From NCBI GenBank assembly GCA_003160265.1, contig PLQY01000010.1, forward strand, positions 15,652 to 40,203: a DNA stretch of 24,552 bases, written 5' to 3'. Source of the stretch: Peptococcaceae bacterium. Lineage in GTDB: Bacteria > Bacillota > DSM-12270 > Thermacetogeniales > Thermacetogeniaceae. Below, piece after piece: positions 7,898-15,769 of this stretch. The stretch's first letter is position 1. Each line of letters begins with the position of its first letter. The position numbers and the translations under genes are program-made. Below the pieces are notes generated by a model, which was not told the origin of the DNA, did no database searches, and worked only from the letters and a program-made list of their open reading frames with translations.

Positions 7898-8229
7898 TTT
7901 CTTGATCCTCCTTATTGATAATGTTGCTTCAATTTCTTCGTAACTAGTGGACATGCCTTCGCTGCGCTCAGGCACAAAACGCTATGAAAACGGGTACGAG
8001 TGCGCGATTATCTGATTGGTCGCGCAAGCATACTACAGAGCACGTGGGCCTGAGTGTGTCACCCTCCTTGTTGGGGGGAGACCGCGTAACTATATGTGTC
8101 GCTCAGCCCTTTCAAGCACAAATAAGTGTGGCACGGACCACGCAGGTTTATCTTTGATAAACAACACCCTTGTTTAATGCGGGCGAGCAGTCACCGCTTG
8201 AGCGACCACTATACCGCCGTAGAGTGGGG
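7898..8229. other. Non-coding spacer upstream of the dehydrogenase operon and of the IS relic
   Basis: I see no credible gene here. The first part must hold the promoter of the minus-strand dehydrogenase operon, but no convincing -35/-10 pair was found. A 7-bp inverted repeat TGCGCGA/TCGCGCA with a 12-base loop lies at 8001-8026. Further right, CCCTCC/GGGGGG around 8062-8078 can form a short hairpin, and GTCGCTCA (8098-8105) is perfectly complementary to TGAGCGAC (8199-8206). This region may contain the left non-coding end of the IS110-type element, where a bridge RNA would be expected in the IS110 subgroup. That is inference from position only. Confidence 0.5.
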
Positions 8230-8447
8230 GTGTTCATACTCAAAAACAGGTGCGGCATCGATGTTCAAAAAACTTCATCGTTGCCACTTCCGGTAGCATC
8301 CGGTACCTCAGGCAAGAGCGCCTCGGCTTTTTCTCCGGGATCTGTTGAAACATCCTGATGTTTCGGTCGCTGTTATGCGGTTCAATGCCAGAGAACAAGG
8401 ACGATGCTGCTCCGGCCATCGACAGGAATCATGCGGTCAAGCTATCA
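8230..8447 (+). pseudogene. Decayed, internally deleted IS110-family transposase copy
   Basis: Three short blocks match the intact transposase next door. Block one, 8230-8340, matches its N-terminus: GTG TTC ... RCGIDVQK against CCGIDVHK, then a one-base deletion in the A-run near 8265-8272 shifts the frame before (N)FIVATSGS. Block two, 8342-8423, matches 9011-9106 (residues ~180-211) and shares the 14-mer CTGTTGAAACATCC; FRSLLCGSM aligns with FRPLLHGSM. Block three, 8419-8445, matches 9648-9674 (residues ~392-400) and shares CATGCGGTCAAG. Blocks two and three join at the shared bases ATCGAC. The identity is roughly three quarters, so it derives from a related element, not from a recent copy of the neighbour. 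It cannot make a working protein. Confidence 0.82.
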
Positions 8448-8473
8448 CCACCTTGAAAAGAGAGGTACGTTAT

Positions 8474-9721
8474 ATGTTTAAGATTGTGTACCCTATCTGC
8501 TGCGGCATTGACGTTCACAAAACCTTCGTCGTTGCCACCATCGCGGCCACCGACCAGAAAAACATCACCACATATAAGACCAAACGCTTTTCCACCTTCA
8601 CCAAAGGTCTGATGGCTATGGCGCTGTGGCTCCAAGACAACCAGTGCGCGGATGTCTGCATGGAGTCCACCGGCAAGTACTGGATACCCGTCTACAACAT
8701 TCTGGAGCCTTCCTGCCGGATCACCCTGGCGCACCCGAAATATGTCAAGGCAATCCGGGGCAAGAAGACCGACAAGAAGGATTCCGTCTGGATTGCGGAC
8801 CTCCACAAACATGGACTGGTTCCCGGTAGCTTCATCCCCCCGGCCGATATCCGGGCCATCCGCGACCTGATGCGCTACCGCTCCAAACTGGTCTCCTTCA
8901 AGTCCAGCGAGAAGAACCGGGTGCAAGACTCCTTGACTGTCTCCAACATCATGCTCTCCAGCGTGGTGTCCGATACCTTTGGCAAGAGTTCTTCGGCTAT
9001 TATCCAGCACCTGTTGAAACATCCCGGCGATCGGGACTTTGATTTCCGACCGCTGTTGCACGGCTCGATGCTGAAGAAACAGGACGATATTGCTCTGGCC
9101 ATCGACGGCGCCATCGACGAGGTTCAAGCCGGTAAGATCGCCCTGTGCCTGAACCACATAGATAGTCTCAAATGCTACATCGCCCGGGTGGAGGCAATGG
9201 CCATGCAGTTGGCCGCCCCCTACTCCGGCGCCATGAGGATCATCGAGTCCGAGCCCGGTATCGACCAGATCTCGGCGCTCGTCGTCCTCTCGGAGATCGG
9301 CGCCGACATGTCGGTATTTCACTCGGACAAACATCTCTGCTCCTGGGCAGGTGTCGCCCCGTCCAACGATCAGAGCGCAGGTAAGAAGAAATCAGTCCGC
9401 ATCAGCCATGCAGGCGCCTACTTAAAGCCTGTGCTCGTTCAGTGTGCGGTTGCCGCCATCAGGGATAAAAGCTTCCCGCACTATCGGGCCCGCTATGAGG
9501 CAATCAAGCTGCGCAGAGGCCACAAGAGGGCCATTATCGCCATTGCTCGCATGATGCTGACTGCAATTTACCACATGCTTTCAAATGGCGAACTGTTCAA
9601 TCCGGTGCTCTACGAGCAGGCCAATTGCAAGCCCGGCTTCGTGGCCTCGACAGAAGAGCATGCGGTCAAGTTATTGCAGCGCCTGGGATATTCAATTGTC
9701 AAGTTGCCGGATTGTGCTTAG
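8474..9721 (+). CDS. IS110-family transposase (DEDD recombinase)
   Basis: The 415-aa protein has both IS110 domains. The N-terminal RuvC-like DEDD domain shows Asp13 in CCGIDVHK, Glu64 in CMESTGKYW, and Asp100/Asp103 in KKTDKKDSVWIAD. The C-terminal Tnp20 domain begins at SEPGIDQISALVVLSEIG and includes WAGVAPSNDQSAGKKK, where Ser301 is the probable nucleophile, then HAGAYLKP. Family members cut and join DNA guided by a bridge RNA made from the non-coding end of the element. The start is the ATG at 8474 with GAGAGG eight bases upstream. The frame is open back to 8345, but that stretch is the relic and not part of this gene. It is the only plus-strand gene in the window and looks intact. Confidence 0.95.
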   Translation: MFKIVYPICCGIDVHKTFVVATIAATDQKNITTYKTKRFSTFTKGLMAMALWLQDNQCADVCMESTGKYWIPVYNILEPSCRITLAHPKYVKAIRGKKTDKKDSVWIADLHKHGLVPGSFIPPADIRAIRDLMRYRSKLVSFKSSEKNRVQDSLTVSNIMLSSVVSDTFGKSSSAIIQHLLKHPGDRDFDFRPLLHGSMLKKQDDIALAIDGAIDEVQAGKIALCLNHIDSLKCYIARVEAMAMQLAAPYSGAMRIIESEPGIDQISALVVLSEIGADMSVFHSDKHLCSWAGVAPSNDQSAGKKKSVRISHAGAYLKPVLVQCAVAAIRDKSFPHYRARYEAIKLRRGHKRAIIAIARMMLTAIYHMLSNGELFNPVLYEQANCKPGFVASTEEHAVKLLQRLGYSIVKLPDCA

Positions 9722-9969
9722 ATCCTGATCGTTATTTACCTCTGGTTTTGACCTGACCGAACAGGTCTATTCAAGCATGCTCTTCGTTGGCGATTACCGT
9801 TAGTTTTAGTGCTCAAGCCAGTTTTCAGGTTTGCTCAGGTACGCTATAAAGCTTTTATCAGCGCCATTAGTGGGTGAAACTCTATCATAGCCGGCCCGGC
9901 CACTTTCGGGCTAAGATACTTTGTTTTTAAATCCTTGACAGGCTGAGTAGTGGCATTTCTTCACATAAT
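9722..9969. other. Non-coding spacer after the transposase
   Basis: No gene is visible. It must contain the right end of the IS element and the transcript end of livF. A GC-rich segment at 9891-9914 (AGCCGGCCCGG...TCGGGCT) can fold into a short hairpin, but no T-run follows it on the minus strand, so I do not call it a terminator. If the element belongs to the IS1111 subgroup, the bridge RNA would be expected on this side. Confidence 0.4.
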
Positions 9970-10671
9970 CTACAAGTAGCATCTCTGCACAAAGTCCTCG
10001 TTGCAAAGTCCCTTCGAGGCCCCCTCGAGGATCACGCTGCCCTTTTGCAAGACATATCCCCGCTGTGCCACATCCAGTGCCTTCTGGGCATTCTGTTCGA
10101 TTAATAATATTGATATTTGGGCATCATTCACTATCTTCTTAATCACGTTAAAAACCTCGATTACCGTAGCAGGCGCAAGACCCAGAGAGGGCTCGTCCAT
10201 CAGTATCAACTTGGGACCGCTCATCAACGCCCGGGCCAGGGTAAGCATCTTTCTCTCGCCGCCGCTCAGCGTGCCTGCTTTCTGGCGCAGCCTCCGTCTG
10301 ATCCAGGGAAATATGCTCGACACTTCTTCAAAACGCTGTTGTATTTTATTTTTATCCGTCTCGTAATAGGCGCCCAGAAAAAGGTTGCTCTCGATCGACA
10401 TCTTCGGAAACAGGCCTTCCCTTTCAGGACAAATCGCAATTCCGGACTTGACTACCTGGTGCGGCGATAGATTGCTGATTAGCTCATTATCAAATAATAT
10501 TTCTCCGGCAGTCGGTTTGACCATTCCAACGATGGTTTTTAACAGAGTCGTTTTGCCAGCGCCATTGGCCCCCAGGATACAGACGGTTTCTCCCCGGGCC
10601 ACGCTGATGCTGACATCCATCAGGATGGGTAGGTGTCCATATTTGGTGGAAACATTCTTGATTTCTAGCAT
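9970..10671 (-). CDS. livF: Branched-chain-amino-acid-type ABC importer, ATPase LivF
   Basis: A 233-aa ATP-binding subunit, normal LivF length. Walker A is GANGAGKTT, the signature is LSGGERKMLTLARAL, and Walker B is LILMDEPSLGLAP. The ATG at 10671 has GGGAGG nine bases upstream; an upstream start at 10701 would run into livG and lacks a site. It begins six bases after the livG stop and is the last gene of the importer operon. It powers uptake at the inner face of the membrane with LivG. Confidence 0.94.
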   Translation of the reverse strand: MLEIKNVSTKYGHLPILMDVSISVARGETVCILGANGAGKTTLLKTIVGMVKPTAGEILFDNELISNLSPHQVVKSGIAICPEREGLFPKMSIESNLFLGAYYETDKNKIQQRFEEVSSIFPWIRRRLRQKAGTLSGGERKMLTLARALMSGPKLILMDEPSLGLAPATVIEVFNVIKKIVNDAQISILLIEQNAQKALDVAQRGYVLQKGSVILEGASKGLCNEDFVQRCYL

Positions 10672-10676
10672 AGTTT

Positions 10677-11450
10677 CTAGCCTCCCAGGTAAGCCATGCA
10701 TACATTCTCGTTCTGAGAAACCTCTTCAAAAGAGCCTTCCGCAATTTTTTGACCGGCGTTTAAACAGACTACCCGATCGCTTATCTTTGAAATCACCGAC
10801 ATATCATGTTCGATGATGATTATGCTGATTCTATCGCCGCTATCCCGTATTTTCGTAATGTCCTCGATCATCTGGTGCGTCTCTTCCTTGTTCAAACCGG
10901 CGGTGGGCTCGTCCAACAGCAGCAATTTCGGCCTTCCCACGATCGCCCTGGCGATCTCGATCCTGCGCCTGTCGATCAGGGGGATTGTCGAAATCAACTC
11001 GTATGCCCTGTCGACAATCTCGGGGTTAAAAACGGATATCGCCCCGAAACACTTGTCTATTCCCCTATTTATCTCCTGCATAGCAAGAGATCTGTTAAAT
11101 ATCGCCTGCCACCAGCTTGTCTTCTGCTCACAATACAGTCCCAACAGTAGATTGTCGATCACGCTCAAATTCATACATAGTCTGTTGGTCTGAAATGTTC
11201 TCGAAATGCCTTTTTTCCTGATCGCGTCCGGCGTAAAACTGTTGAGCTCCTCACCTTTGAAGATGACCCTGCCCTCACTCGGTTTGTAAATCCCGCTGAT
11301 GATATTTAAAAATGTTGTTTTACCGGAACCGTTGGGGCCGATCAGGCCCACCGTCTCGTCGCCGATTTCGAAATCTAGCTTTTCTACCGCCTTCAAGCCG
11401 CCAAAATTTATGCCGACCTTTTCCGTTTTTAAGGTTTTTAAGGCATCCAT
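10677..11450 (-). CDS. livG: Branched-chain-amino-acid-type ABC importer, ATPase LivG
   Basis: A 257-aa ATPase with Walker A GPNGSGKTT, the Q-loop region SRTFQTNRLCMNLSV, Walker B LLLLDEPTAGLN and the H-loop IIIEHDMSV. The insert after the Q-loop is typical of LivG. The ABC signature is unusual: where LivG normally reads LSYGQQRRLEIA, this protein has IPLIDRRRIEIA. Related variants (L-x-L-x-DRKRLE) occur in some members of the family, so it is probably functional, with LivF supplying the canonical signature. Its ATG overlaps the livM stop by one base. Confidence 0.93.
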   Translation of the reverse strand: MDALKTLKTEKVGINFGGLKAVEKLDFEIGDETVGLIGPNGSGKTTFLNIISGIYKPSEGRVIFKGEELNSFTPDAIRKKGISRTFQTNRLCMNLSVIDNLLLGLYCEQKTSWWQAIFNRSLAMQEINRGIDKCFGAISVFNPEIVDRAYELISTIPLIDRRRIEIARAIVGRPKLLLLDEPTAGLNKEETHQMIEDITKIRDSGDRISIIIIEHDMSVISKISDRVVCLNAGQKIAEGSFEEVSQNENVCMAYLGG

Positions 11451-12649
11451 CAGCGCTTTCCCCCTGCCCCTGCCGCTAATTTAGCATCACCGTTGCTCAT
11501 GCCCGTATCTCTTTCGCCGTAGATGCGGATACGTTTTGGCAATAAGCCCTTTGAGCGTACTAAGAGTATGATAATCAGCACGAGGCCATACATCAGCAAG
11601 CGGTAGTTTGCATAGTCAGCCAGTTTCTGGTCGATCATCGTCAGCAAAAGAGCGCCTGTGATCACACCCGGAACATTATCCGACCCCCCCAGGATGACCA
11701 TACAGATCAGGATCAGGGATTGGCTGAAATCGAAATTCTCGTTGCTGATAAAGCCCGTATAATGGGCATATAAGGCGCCGGCCATACCTGCAAAGGCAGC
11801 CCCCAGGCAAAAGGACAGCAACTGGATACTGGTGAGATTGATTCCCTGAGTTGCTGCCACAACTGGGTCCTGGTCAACGGCATTCCAGGCAATGCCGTAG
11901 CGCGATTTAAACAGGCGGCTGGCGGCGACTATAGCCAGGGCAAACACAATATAGACCAGGTACAGGTAATTAACCTGGTAGGGCAGGGTAAGGCCGAACA
12001 CCTCAACCCGCGAGTGCAGTGAATACCCGAATATCTGGTAGTATGGTATGCCTGGAATCCCGTTGGGTCCGCCAACCGCGGGTATATTGATGATCATCAG
12101 TGTAAAGATCGTCTGCAAAGCAATTGTTACCAGGGCCAAGTAGTATCCTCTAGCCTTCAAGGCTGGGAGGCCGATGATCACCCCGGTCAAGGTAGCCAGG
12201 CAGACCCCGGCGATTGTCCCCAACCATGGTGAGACTCCAAGCCTTACGCTCAGGTAGGCTGTCGTATAGGCGCCGACACCATAGAAAACTGCCGGCGCAA
12301 AGTTGATCTGCCCGATGCCGCCTATTTGAAAGTTCAGACCCAGGGCAACAATGCCCATGATACCCGCGATGATCATAATATGCAGCAGATCGTTATTGCC
12401 TTTGACCAAGAAGGGCAATGAAATAATAAATAATCCAAATATCACTGAAGTTAAAGTTGTATTCTTTCCCATTAATTGAAATACTGTGTCTATCAATCCT
12501 GTTTTTTCGCAGTAGGTTAGCAATACTACCAGCAGTGCAACGATGATCAGTATTACCAACAAGGATGACATCAGGGAAATATAGACTAACAGGCATATGC
12601 CCAGAGCAACTAAGGCTGCGGTAATTTTGTCATTCAACCGAGCTGCCAT
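11450..12649 (-). CDS. livM: Branched-chain-amino-acid-type ABC importer, permease LivM
   Basis: An integral membrane permease of about 399 aa with roughly ten hydrophobic segments. The family core is GLNFQIGGIGQINFAPAVFYGVGAY, and the region GALYAHYTGFISNENFDFSQSL is followed by VILGGSDNVPGVITGALLL. About 70 N-terminal residues precede the core and form two extra hydrophobic segments, as in longer LivM proteins. I prefer the ATG at 12649, which has GGGGGG seven bases upstream, over one at 12664 with no site. It pairs with LivH to form the channel. Confidence 0.92.
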   Translation of the reverse strand: MAARLNDKITAALVALGICLLVYISLMSSLLVILIIVALLVVLLTYCEKTGLIDTVFQLMGKNTTLTSVIFGLFIISLPFLVKGNNDLLHIMIIAGIMGIVALGLNFQIGGIGQINFAPAVFYGVGAYTTAYLSVRLGVSPWLGTIAGVCLATLTGVIIGLPALKARGYYLALVTIALQTIFTLMIINIPAVGGPNGIPGIPYYQIFGYSLHSRVEVFGLTLPYQVNYLYLVYIVFALAIVAASRLFKSRYGIAWNAVDQDPVVAATQGINLTSIQLLSFCLGAAFAGMAGALYAHYTGFISNENFDFSQSLILICMVILGGSDNVPGVITGALLLTMIDQKLADYANYRLLMYGLVLIIILLVRSKGLLPKRIRIYGERDTGMSNGDAKLAAGAGGKR

Positions 12650-12676
12650 TGTTTTGCCCCCCATGAAGTCGGCGAT

Positions 12677-13603
12677 TTAAACCTTTGAAATCGACTTTTC
12701 ACCAATGATCCCCTCCGGTCTAAAAATAATGAACAGGACTACGATCAAAAAGCCGGCAACACCACTGTAGGCGGCGCCACCAGGGATGAAGCCGGTCACA
12801 AACACCTCGACGAAAGCGATTACCAGGCTGCCCGCCAGGGCGCCGTAAATACTTCCCAGACCACCCACCACGGCTACGGAAAACCCTAGCAGACCATACA
12901 TCGATCCCGTATCAAAGCGCAGGGTGGACGCATATGATGCCGTCAGAAATCCGGCAATCCCCAACAAGAATCCTCCGATAAGAAATGTGACGATCACCAT
13001 CTTGTGCCAATCGATGCCGATCATAATGGACGCTTCTTTGTTTTGGGAAAGCGCCTGAATCGAGATCCCGGCCTTGGTCCGGTTGACGAACCAGTACAAC
13101 AACATCAACACCAGCACTGTTGTGCCGACAATAATGATATTGCGCCATGACAGCATGGTGTTGTTGAATAGGTAGCCGGTTGGCAAAAGATTGGGAAAGT
13201 TTTGCGGGTCACGGCCTCCGGGGTAGAAGATGCCGATCAGTTCCCTGATCACGTATCCGGCCGCGACGGTACTCAACAACGAGGCGTTGATGTTTTTTCC
13301 TTCGAAGGGAGCGACTACTGTGTGGTACATGACAGTCACTAGAATTGCGCCGAACACACCGCCGCAGATCACCAGGATAATATTGGAGACGACCATCGGG
13401 AAAATGCCGTTCAGGGCTGCGTACACTCCGGTCAGAGACGTAATGCCCAGGATGCAAAAGGCGCTGGCAATAGCAATATCACCGAGACAAAAGACGACGA
13501 TGTCCATGACGCCAAAAAACAGCGAGAAACCGATCCCGATCAGCGCTAACGTACAGGCCAGCATGATGGCATTGAAAACCTGTGACAAGATAAGAGATCC
13601 CAT
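12677..13603 (-). CDS. livH: Branched-chain-amino-acid-type ABC importer, permease LivH
   Basis: A 308-aa permease with about eight membrane segments. Recognisable parts are ALIGIGFSLFFGVMDIV at the N-terminus, the EAA-like segment NKEASIMIGIDWHKM, and GLLGFSVAVVGGLGSIYGALAGSLVIAFVE near the C-terminus. The start has GGAGG five bases upstream. The ATG comes about 28 bases after a strong stem-loop that separates it from the binding-protein gene. Confidence 0.93.
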   Translation of the reverse strand: MGSLILSQVFNAIMLACTLALIGIGFSLFFGVMDIVVFCLGDIAIASAFCILGITSLTGVYAALNGIFPMVVSNIILVICGGVFGAILVTVMYHTVVAPFEGKNINASLLSTVAAGYVIRELIGIFYPGGRDPQNFPNLLPTGYLFNNTMLSWRNIIIVGTTVLVLMLLYWFVNRTKAGISIQALSQNKEASIMIGIDWHKMVIVTFLIGGFLLGIAGFLTASYASTLRFDTGSMYGLLGFSVAVVGGLGSIYGALAGSLVIAFVEVFVTGFIPGGAAYSGVAGFLIVVLFIIFRPEGIIGEKSISKV

Positions 13604-13631
13604 GATTGCCTCCTGCAGATATTCAGTGTTA

Positions 13632-13672
13632 TTTGGCGGGCAGCCGTCCTATCGGTATGGCTGCCCGCCAAA
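13632..13672 (-). terminator. Intercistronic stem-loop between the binding protein and livH (attenuator rather than full terminator)
   Basis: A perfect 14-bp inverted repeat, TTTGGCGGGCAGCC and its complement, encloses a 13-base loop just after the binding-protein stop. No T-run follows on the minus strand. In transport operons such hairpins protect or partly terminate the first message so that the binding protein is made in excess over the permease. That role is inferred. Confidence 0.7.
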
Positions 13673-13681
13673 AACCAACTA

Positions 13682-14896
13682 TCAGACCGGGGGGAGTTTT
13701 CTTACGCCGGTCTTGTACTGGGAATTGTCCCAAGAGATAAACTGACCATCCTGTACAACCATAATAGTCGTCAACTTGTCGGTCGTCTGGCCGTTCGCAT
13801 CAAAGGTGGTTGTCCCCAGCAGACCATTATAGTTGATCGCAGCGATCTTGGTTGCCAGGTCCTTAGGATTCGGATTCGCCCCCAGCCCATCCAGGGCTGC
13901 AATAATTATGTTGGTAGAGTCGTAGGCATACTCTCCATAAGAGCCATAGCTACCCTGCGGATACTTGGCGTTATAGGCAGCCACAAACGCCTGACCGTTC
14001 GGCAGCAACGTGGGGTCTTCACCGGATTGCGACACGATCATACCCTCGCAAGCAGTTCCTGCGGCCTTGATATAGGCAGGATCTGTAAGAGCGGAGGTCC
14101 CAGTCAACAGAACGTTAGTTATGCCCAGCTCTTGCATCTGACGGACAGCGAGCGCCGCCTCCGTCAGGTTGTCACCGAAAAACACCGCATCGATGTCTTC
14201 GCTTTTGAGCTTGGTCACTACGGGGCGAAAATCTGTAGTTCCGTCAGCTATGCTATCTACAGAGACAATATTGACTCCGGGCACGCCTTGAATCCCTGCT
14301 TTAAAACCAGCCAGCGTGTCTTGTCCGTAAGTCGAGGTGCTGGTAATCACCGCCCATTTTTTATACCCCATCGTTTGTGTAACCATAGTTGCCATTGGTT
14401 GAATTTCCTGGAATGTGGTCGGAACGACCCTCGTTATATACGGCATGTTCGCTGCCTGAGTCAGGTCCTTAGATATAGCGCCCCAGATAACCAGTGGGAT
14501 GCCGGCATTTTTAAAAATAGGAATCGCGGCCGCGCACGGCGCACTGTTAAAGAAACCGGTTACGGCGATAATATCCGGGTCGCTCACGATTTTTTGGGCA
14601 TCGTTGGCCGCAGTGCCCGCGTTCGAGGCATCGTCATAATATACTGACTGAATCTGATAGGGCAGTTTCCCGGAGGCGTTTGCCTGGCTTATCGCTAAAT
14701 CAAAACAGTTTTTTGGGCCAACAACTTCACTGGCATCTGGCCCGGTCAAGGGGCCGATGAAAGCTACTTTGACAGTTTTTGCACTTGCGCTTTGCTTACT
14801 GCTGCAGCCTGCTAACAGAAAACTGGACATTAAACTCAATGACACCACGACACAAGCCAGAATCAATATGCTGCGCTTTTTCAAAAAATTGGTCAC
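13682..14896 (-). CDS. Branched-chain-amino-acid-type ABC importer, substrate-binding lipoprotein
   Basis: A 404-aa periplasmic-binding-protein-type receptor (LivJ/LivK, Peripla_BP_6 family). The GTG at 14896 has GAGGGGG seven bases upstream. From it the protein opens with a lipoprotein signal: KKR, a long hydrophobic stretch, then the lipobox LLAG-Cys31. The mature part begins with VKVAFIGPLTGPDASEVVGPKN, the usual opening of the ligand-binding fold, and ends in TTFDANGQTTDKL. Family members bind amino acids but also amides, urea, aromatic acids and other small organic acids, so the name does not fix the substrate. The lipid anchor and absence of a cleavable exported form fit a Gram-positive cell. 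Confidence 0.93.
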   Translation of the reverse strand: MTNFLKKRSILILACVVVSLSLMSSFLLAGCSSKQSASAKTVKVAFIGPLTGPDASEVVGPKNCFDLAISQANASGKLPYQIQSVYYDDASNAGTAANDAQKIVSDPDIIAVTGFFNSAPCAAAIPIFKNAGIPLVIWGAISKDLTQAANMPYITRVVPTTFQEIQPMATMVTQTMGYKKWAVITSTSTYGQDTLAGFKAGIQGVPGVNIVSVDSIADGTTDFRPVVTKLKSEDIDAVFFGDNLTEAALAVRQMQELGITNVLLTGTSALTDPAYIKAAGTACEGMIVSQSGEDPTLLPNGQAFVAAYNAKYPQGSYGSYGEYAYDSTNIIIAALDGLGANPNPKDLATKIAAINYNGLLGTTTFDANGQTTDKLTTIMVVQDGQFISWDNSQYKTGVRKLPPV

Positions 14897-15162
14897 TGTT
14901 ATACCCCCTCTTGTCATTTTGGTTGACGAGTCAAGCCTACGTTCCGTCAGATGCAGAGCCAATCACGTCTTACGCCTTTTTTAACCCCTAAGATCACGCC
15001 CCCTCATTTTCATTCTCTTTGAAATTGCAACCCCCCCTATACTTGTTTTTTACAACCTGCGGCACTTAGGTGTAATGCTCTCCCAGGCCATGCCCATACA
15101 ATTGCTGGTAGTCACCGATAGGACTATAGCACTGTGCGCGGCACTCTCCCTCTTGTATTCTT

Positions 15163-15218
15163 CTTACAAATATTAATTCCTTTTTTATTCTCTTTGTAAG
15201 CATTGATTCCCTTTGTAA
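15163..15218. promoter_or_regulatory. Cluster of TTTGTAAG-type repeats upstream of the importer operon
   Basis: CTTACAAA (15163-15170) and TTTGTAAG (15193-15200) form a perfect 8-bp inverted repeat. CTTTGTAA occurs twice in direct orientation (15192-15199 and 15211-15218), 19 bp apart, each with a similar ATT-ATTCC neighbourhood. Such arrays about two helical turns apart are typical of regulator binding sites. The cluster is about 270-320 bp upstream of the binding-protein start. The regulator is unknown. Confidence 0.4.
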
Positions 15219-15367
15219 TCTACATACATATTTAGATCCATTATCATATTAATGGGCCACAAATAAAGGGCCTTCAGTGCAAACTAACCAGCCTGGCAAA
15301 CTCTATTTTCAGAACCATACCGGGCTATGTTCTGCAATGAATTACATGCAAATATCATGCCAAAGCA

Positions 15368-15408
15368 GCGGCCGCCGTATGCGGCCGCCATCCTGGGCGC
15401 GAGCGCCC
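15368..15408. repeat. Tandem pair of GC-rich hairpins
   Basis: Two adjacent inverted repeats: GCGGCCGC, a 5-base CGTAT loop, and GCGGCCGC again (each arm is itself a palindrome), then GGGCGC-GA-GCGCCC six bases further on. On the minus strand they lie about 360 bases past the malic enzyme stop and are followed only by a weak TGCTTTGG tract. They could end transcription of the aspartase-malic enzyme message or be a dispersed repeat unit. Confidence 0.5.
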
Positions 15409-15769
15409 TAATTTCACGTGCAGATCTATCACTCTGATAAGCGCCACAGTGGTCAACCTTTCCGGGTTGCCATGAGCAGCGTGATCACCACTAACCCTAA
15501 AAACATAGAGAGGCCGACTGTGGAGCGACCTCCCTCTGCACATACAGATTGCTCTATCTTGAAGCCAATCTTATCACTATGGTATTTCAGTTTATCATAA
15601 TGAGAACCCAAACGACCTCCGGCGTCGGTATCAGACTACCAGAGGCAGGCGGGGTGGCAATCAAGGGCATTCAACTGGGTCTTGGCGTCAGTGGGGGGGA
15701 ATCTTCCAGCATCAATCTCATTGTTACGAAGAGCCTGGTCTGCCATTGTTTAATGCATGGCATTACGGT

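Larger units (their letters stand above)
8230..9721 (+). mobile_element. IS110-family insertion: relic plus intact transposase, outer ends not resolved
   Basis: This is the minimum extent supported by coding similarity. IS110 elements lack the usual terminal inverted repeats and target duplications, so I cannot mark the true ends by eye. Non-coding flanks at 7898-8229 and 9722-9969 are candidates for the terminal regions and the bridge RNA. The element lies between the importer operon and the dehydrogenase operon, opposite in direction to both. Confidence 0.75.
14897..15769. other. 873-bp spacer: leader of the importer operon and 3' region of the malic enzyme gene
   Basis: I find no credible gene. 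Short open frames on both strands have no ribosome binding site or recognisable product. The importer promoter must lie here, but I could not place a convincing -35/-10 pair; TATAGT near 15125 on the minus strand lacks a good partner. The AT-rich part (15160-15240) carries direct and inverted repeats, and 15368-15408 carries two GC-rich hairpins, both listed separately. The right third (15410-15769) shows nothing I can name apart from a small TAATGC/GCATTA palindrome near 15750. Confidence 0.6.

Noticed and set aside
7898..7975. N-terminal extension of the dehydrogenase reading frame encoding a PERSEG-like segment
   Set aside because: There is a strong AAGGAGG site and GTG at 7897; the extension has no ribosome binding site and family members start with the short form. 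The segment looks like a common intergenic repeat read by chance.
8429..9334. 301-codon minus-strand frame opposite the transposase
   Set aside because: It is a shadow of the intact IS110 coding sequence and has no recognised motifs or ribosome binding site.
10961..11010. Frameshift as an explanation for the odd LivG signature
   Set aside because: The frame is continuous and flanking motifs on both sides align in the same frame, so it is a substitution pattern, not a frameshift.
14027..14647. 206-codon plus-strand frame opposite the binding-protein gene
   Set aside because: The minus strand carries an unmistakable lipoprotein receptor; the plus frame has low-complexity antisense composition.
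15739..15756. Shared TTGTTTAATGC word with 8169-8179 near the IS
   Set aside because: An 11-base match in 24 kb with no flanking similarity is not enough to propose a second IS end.
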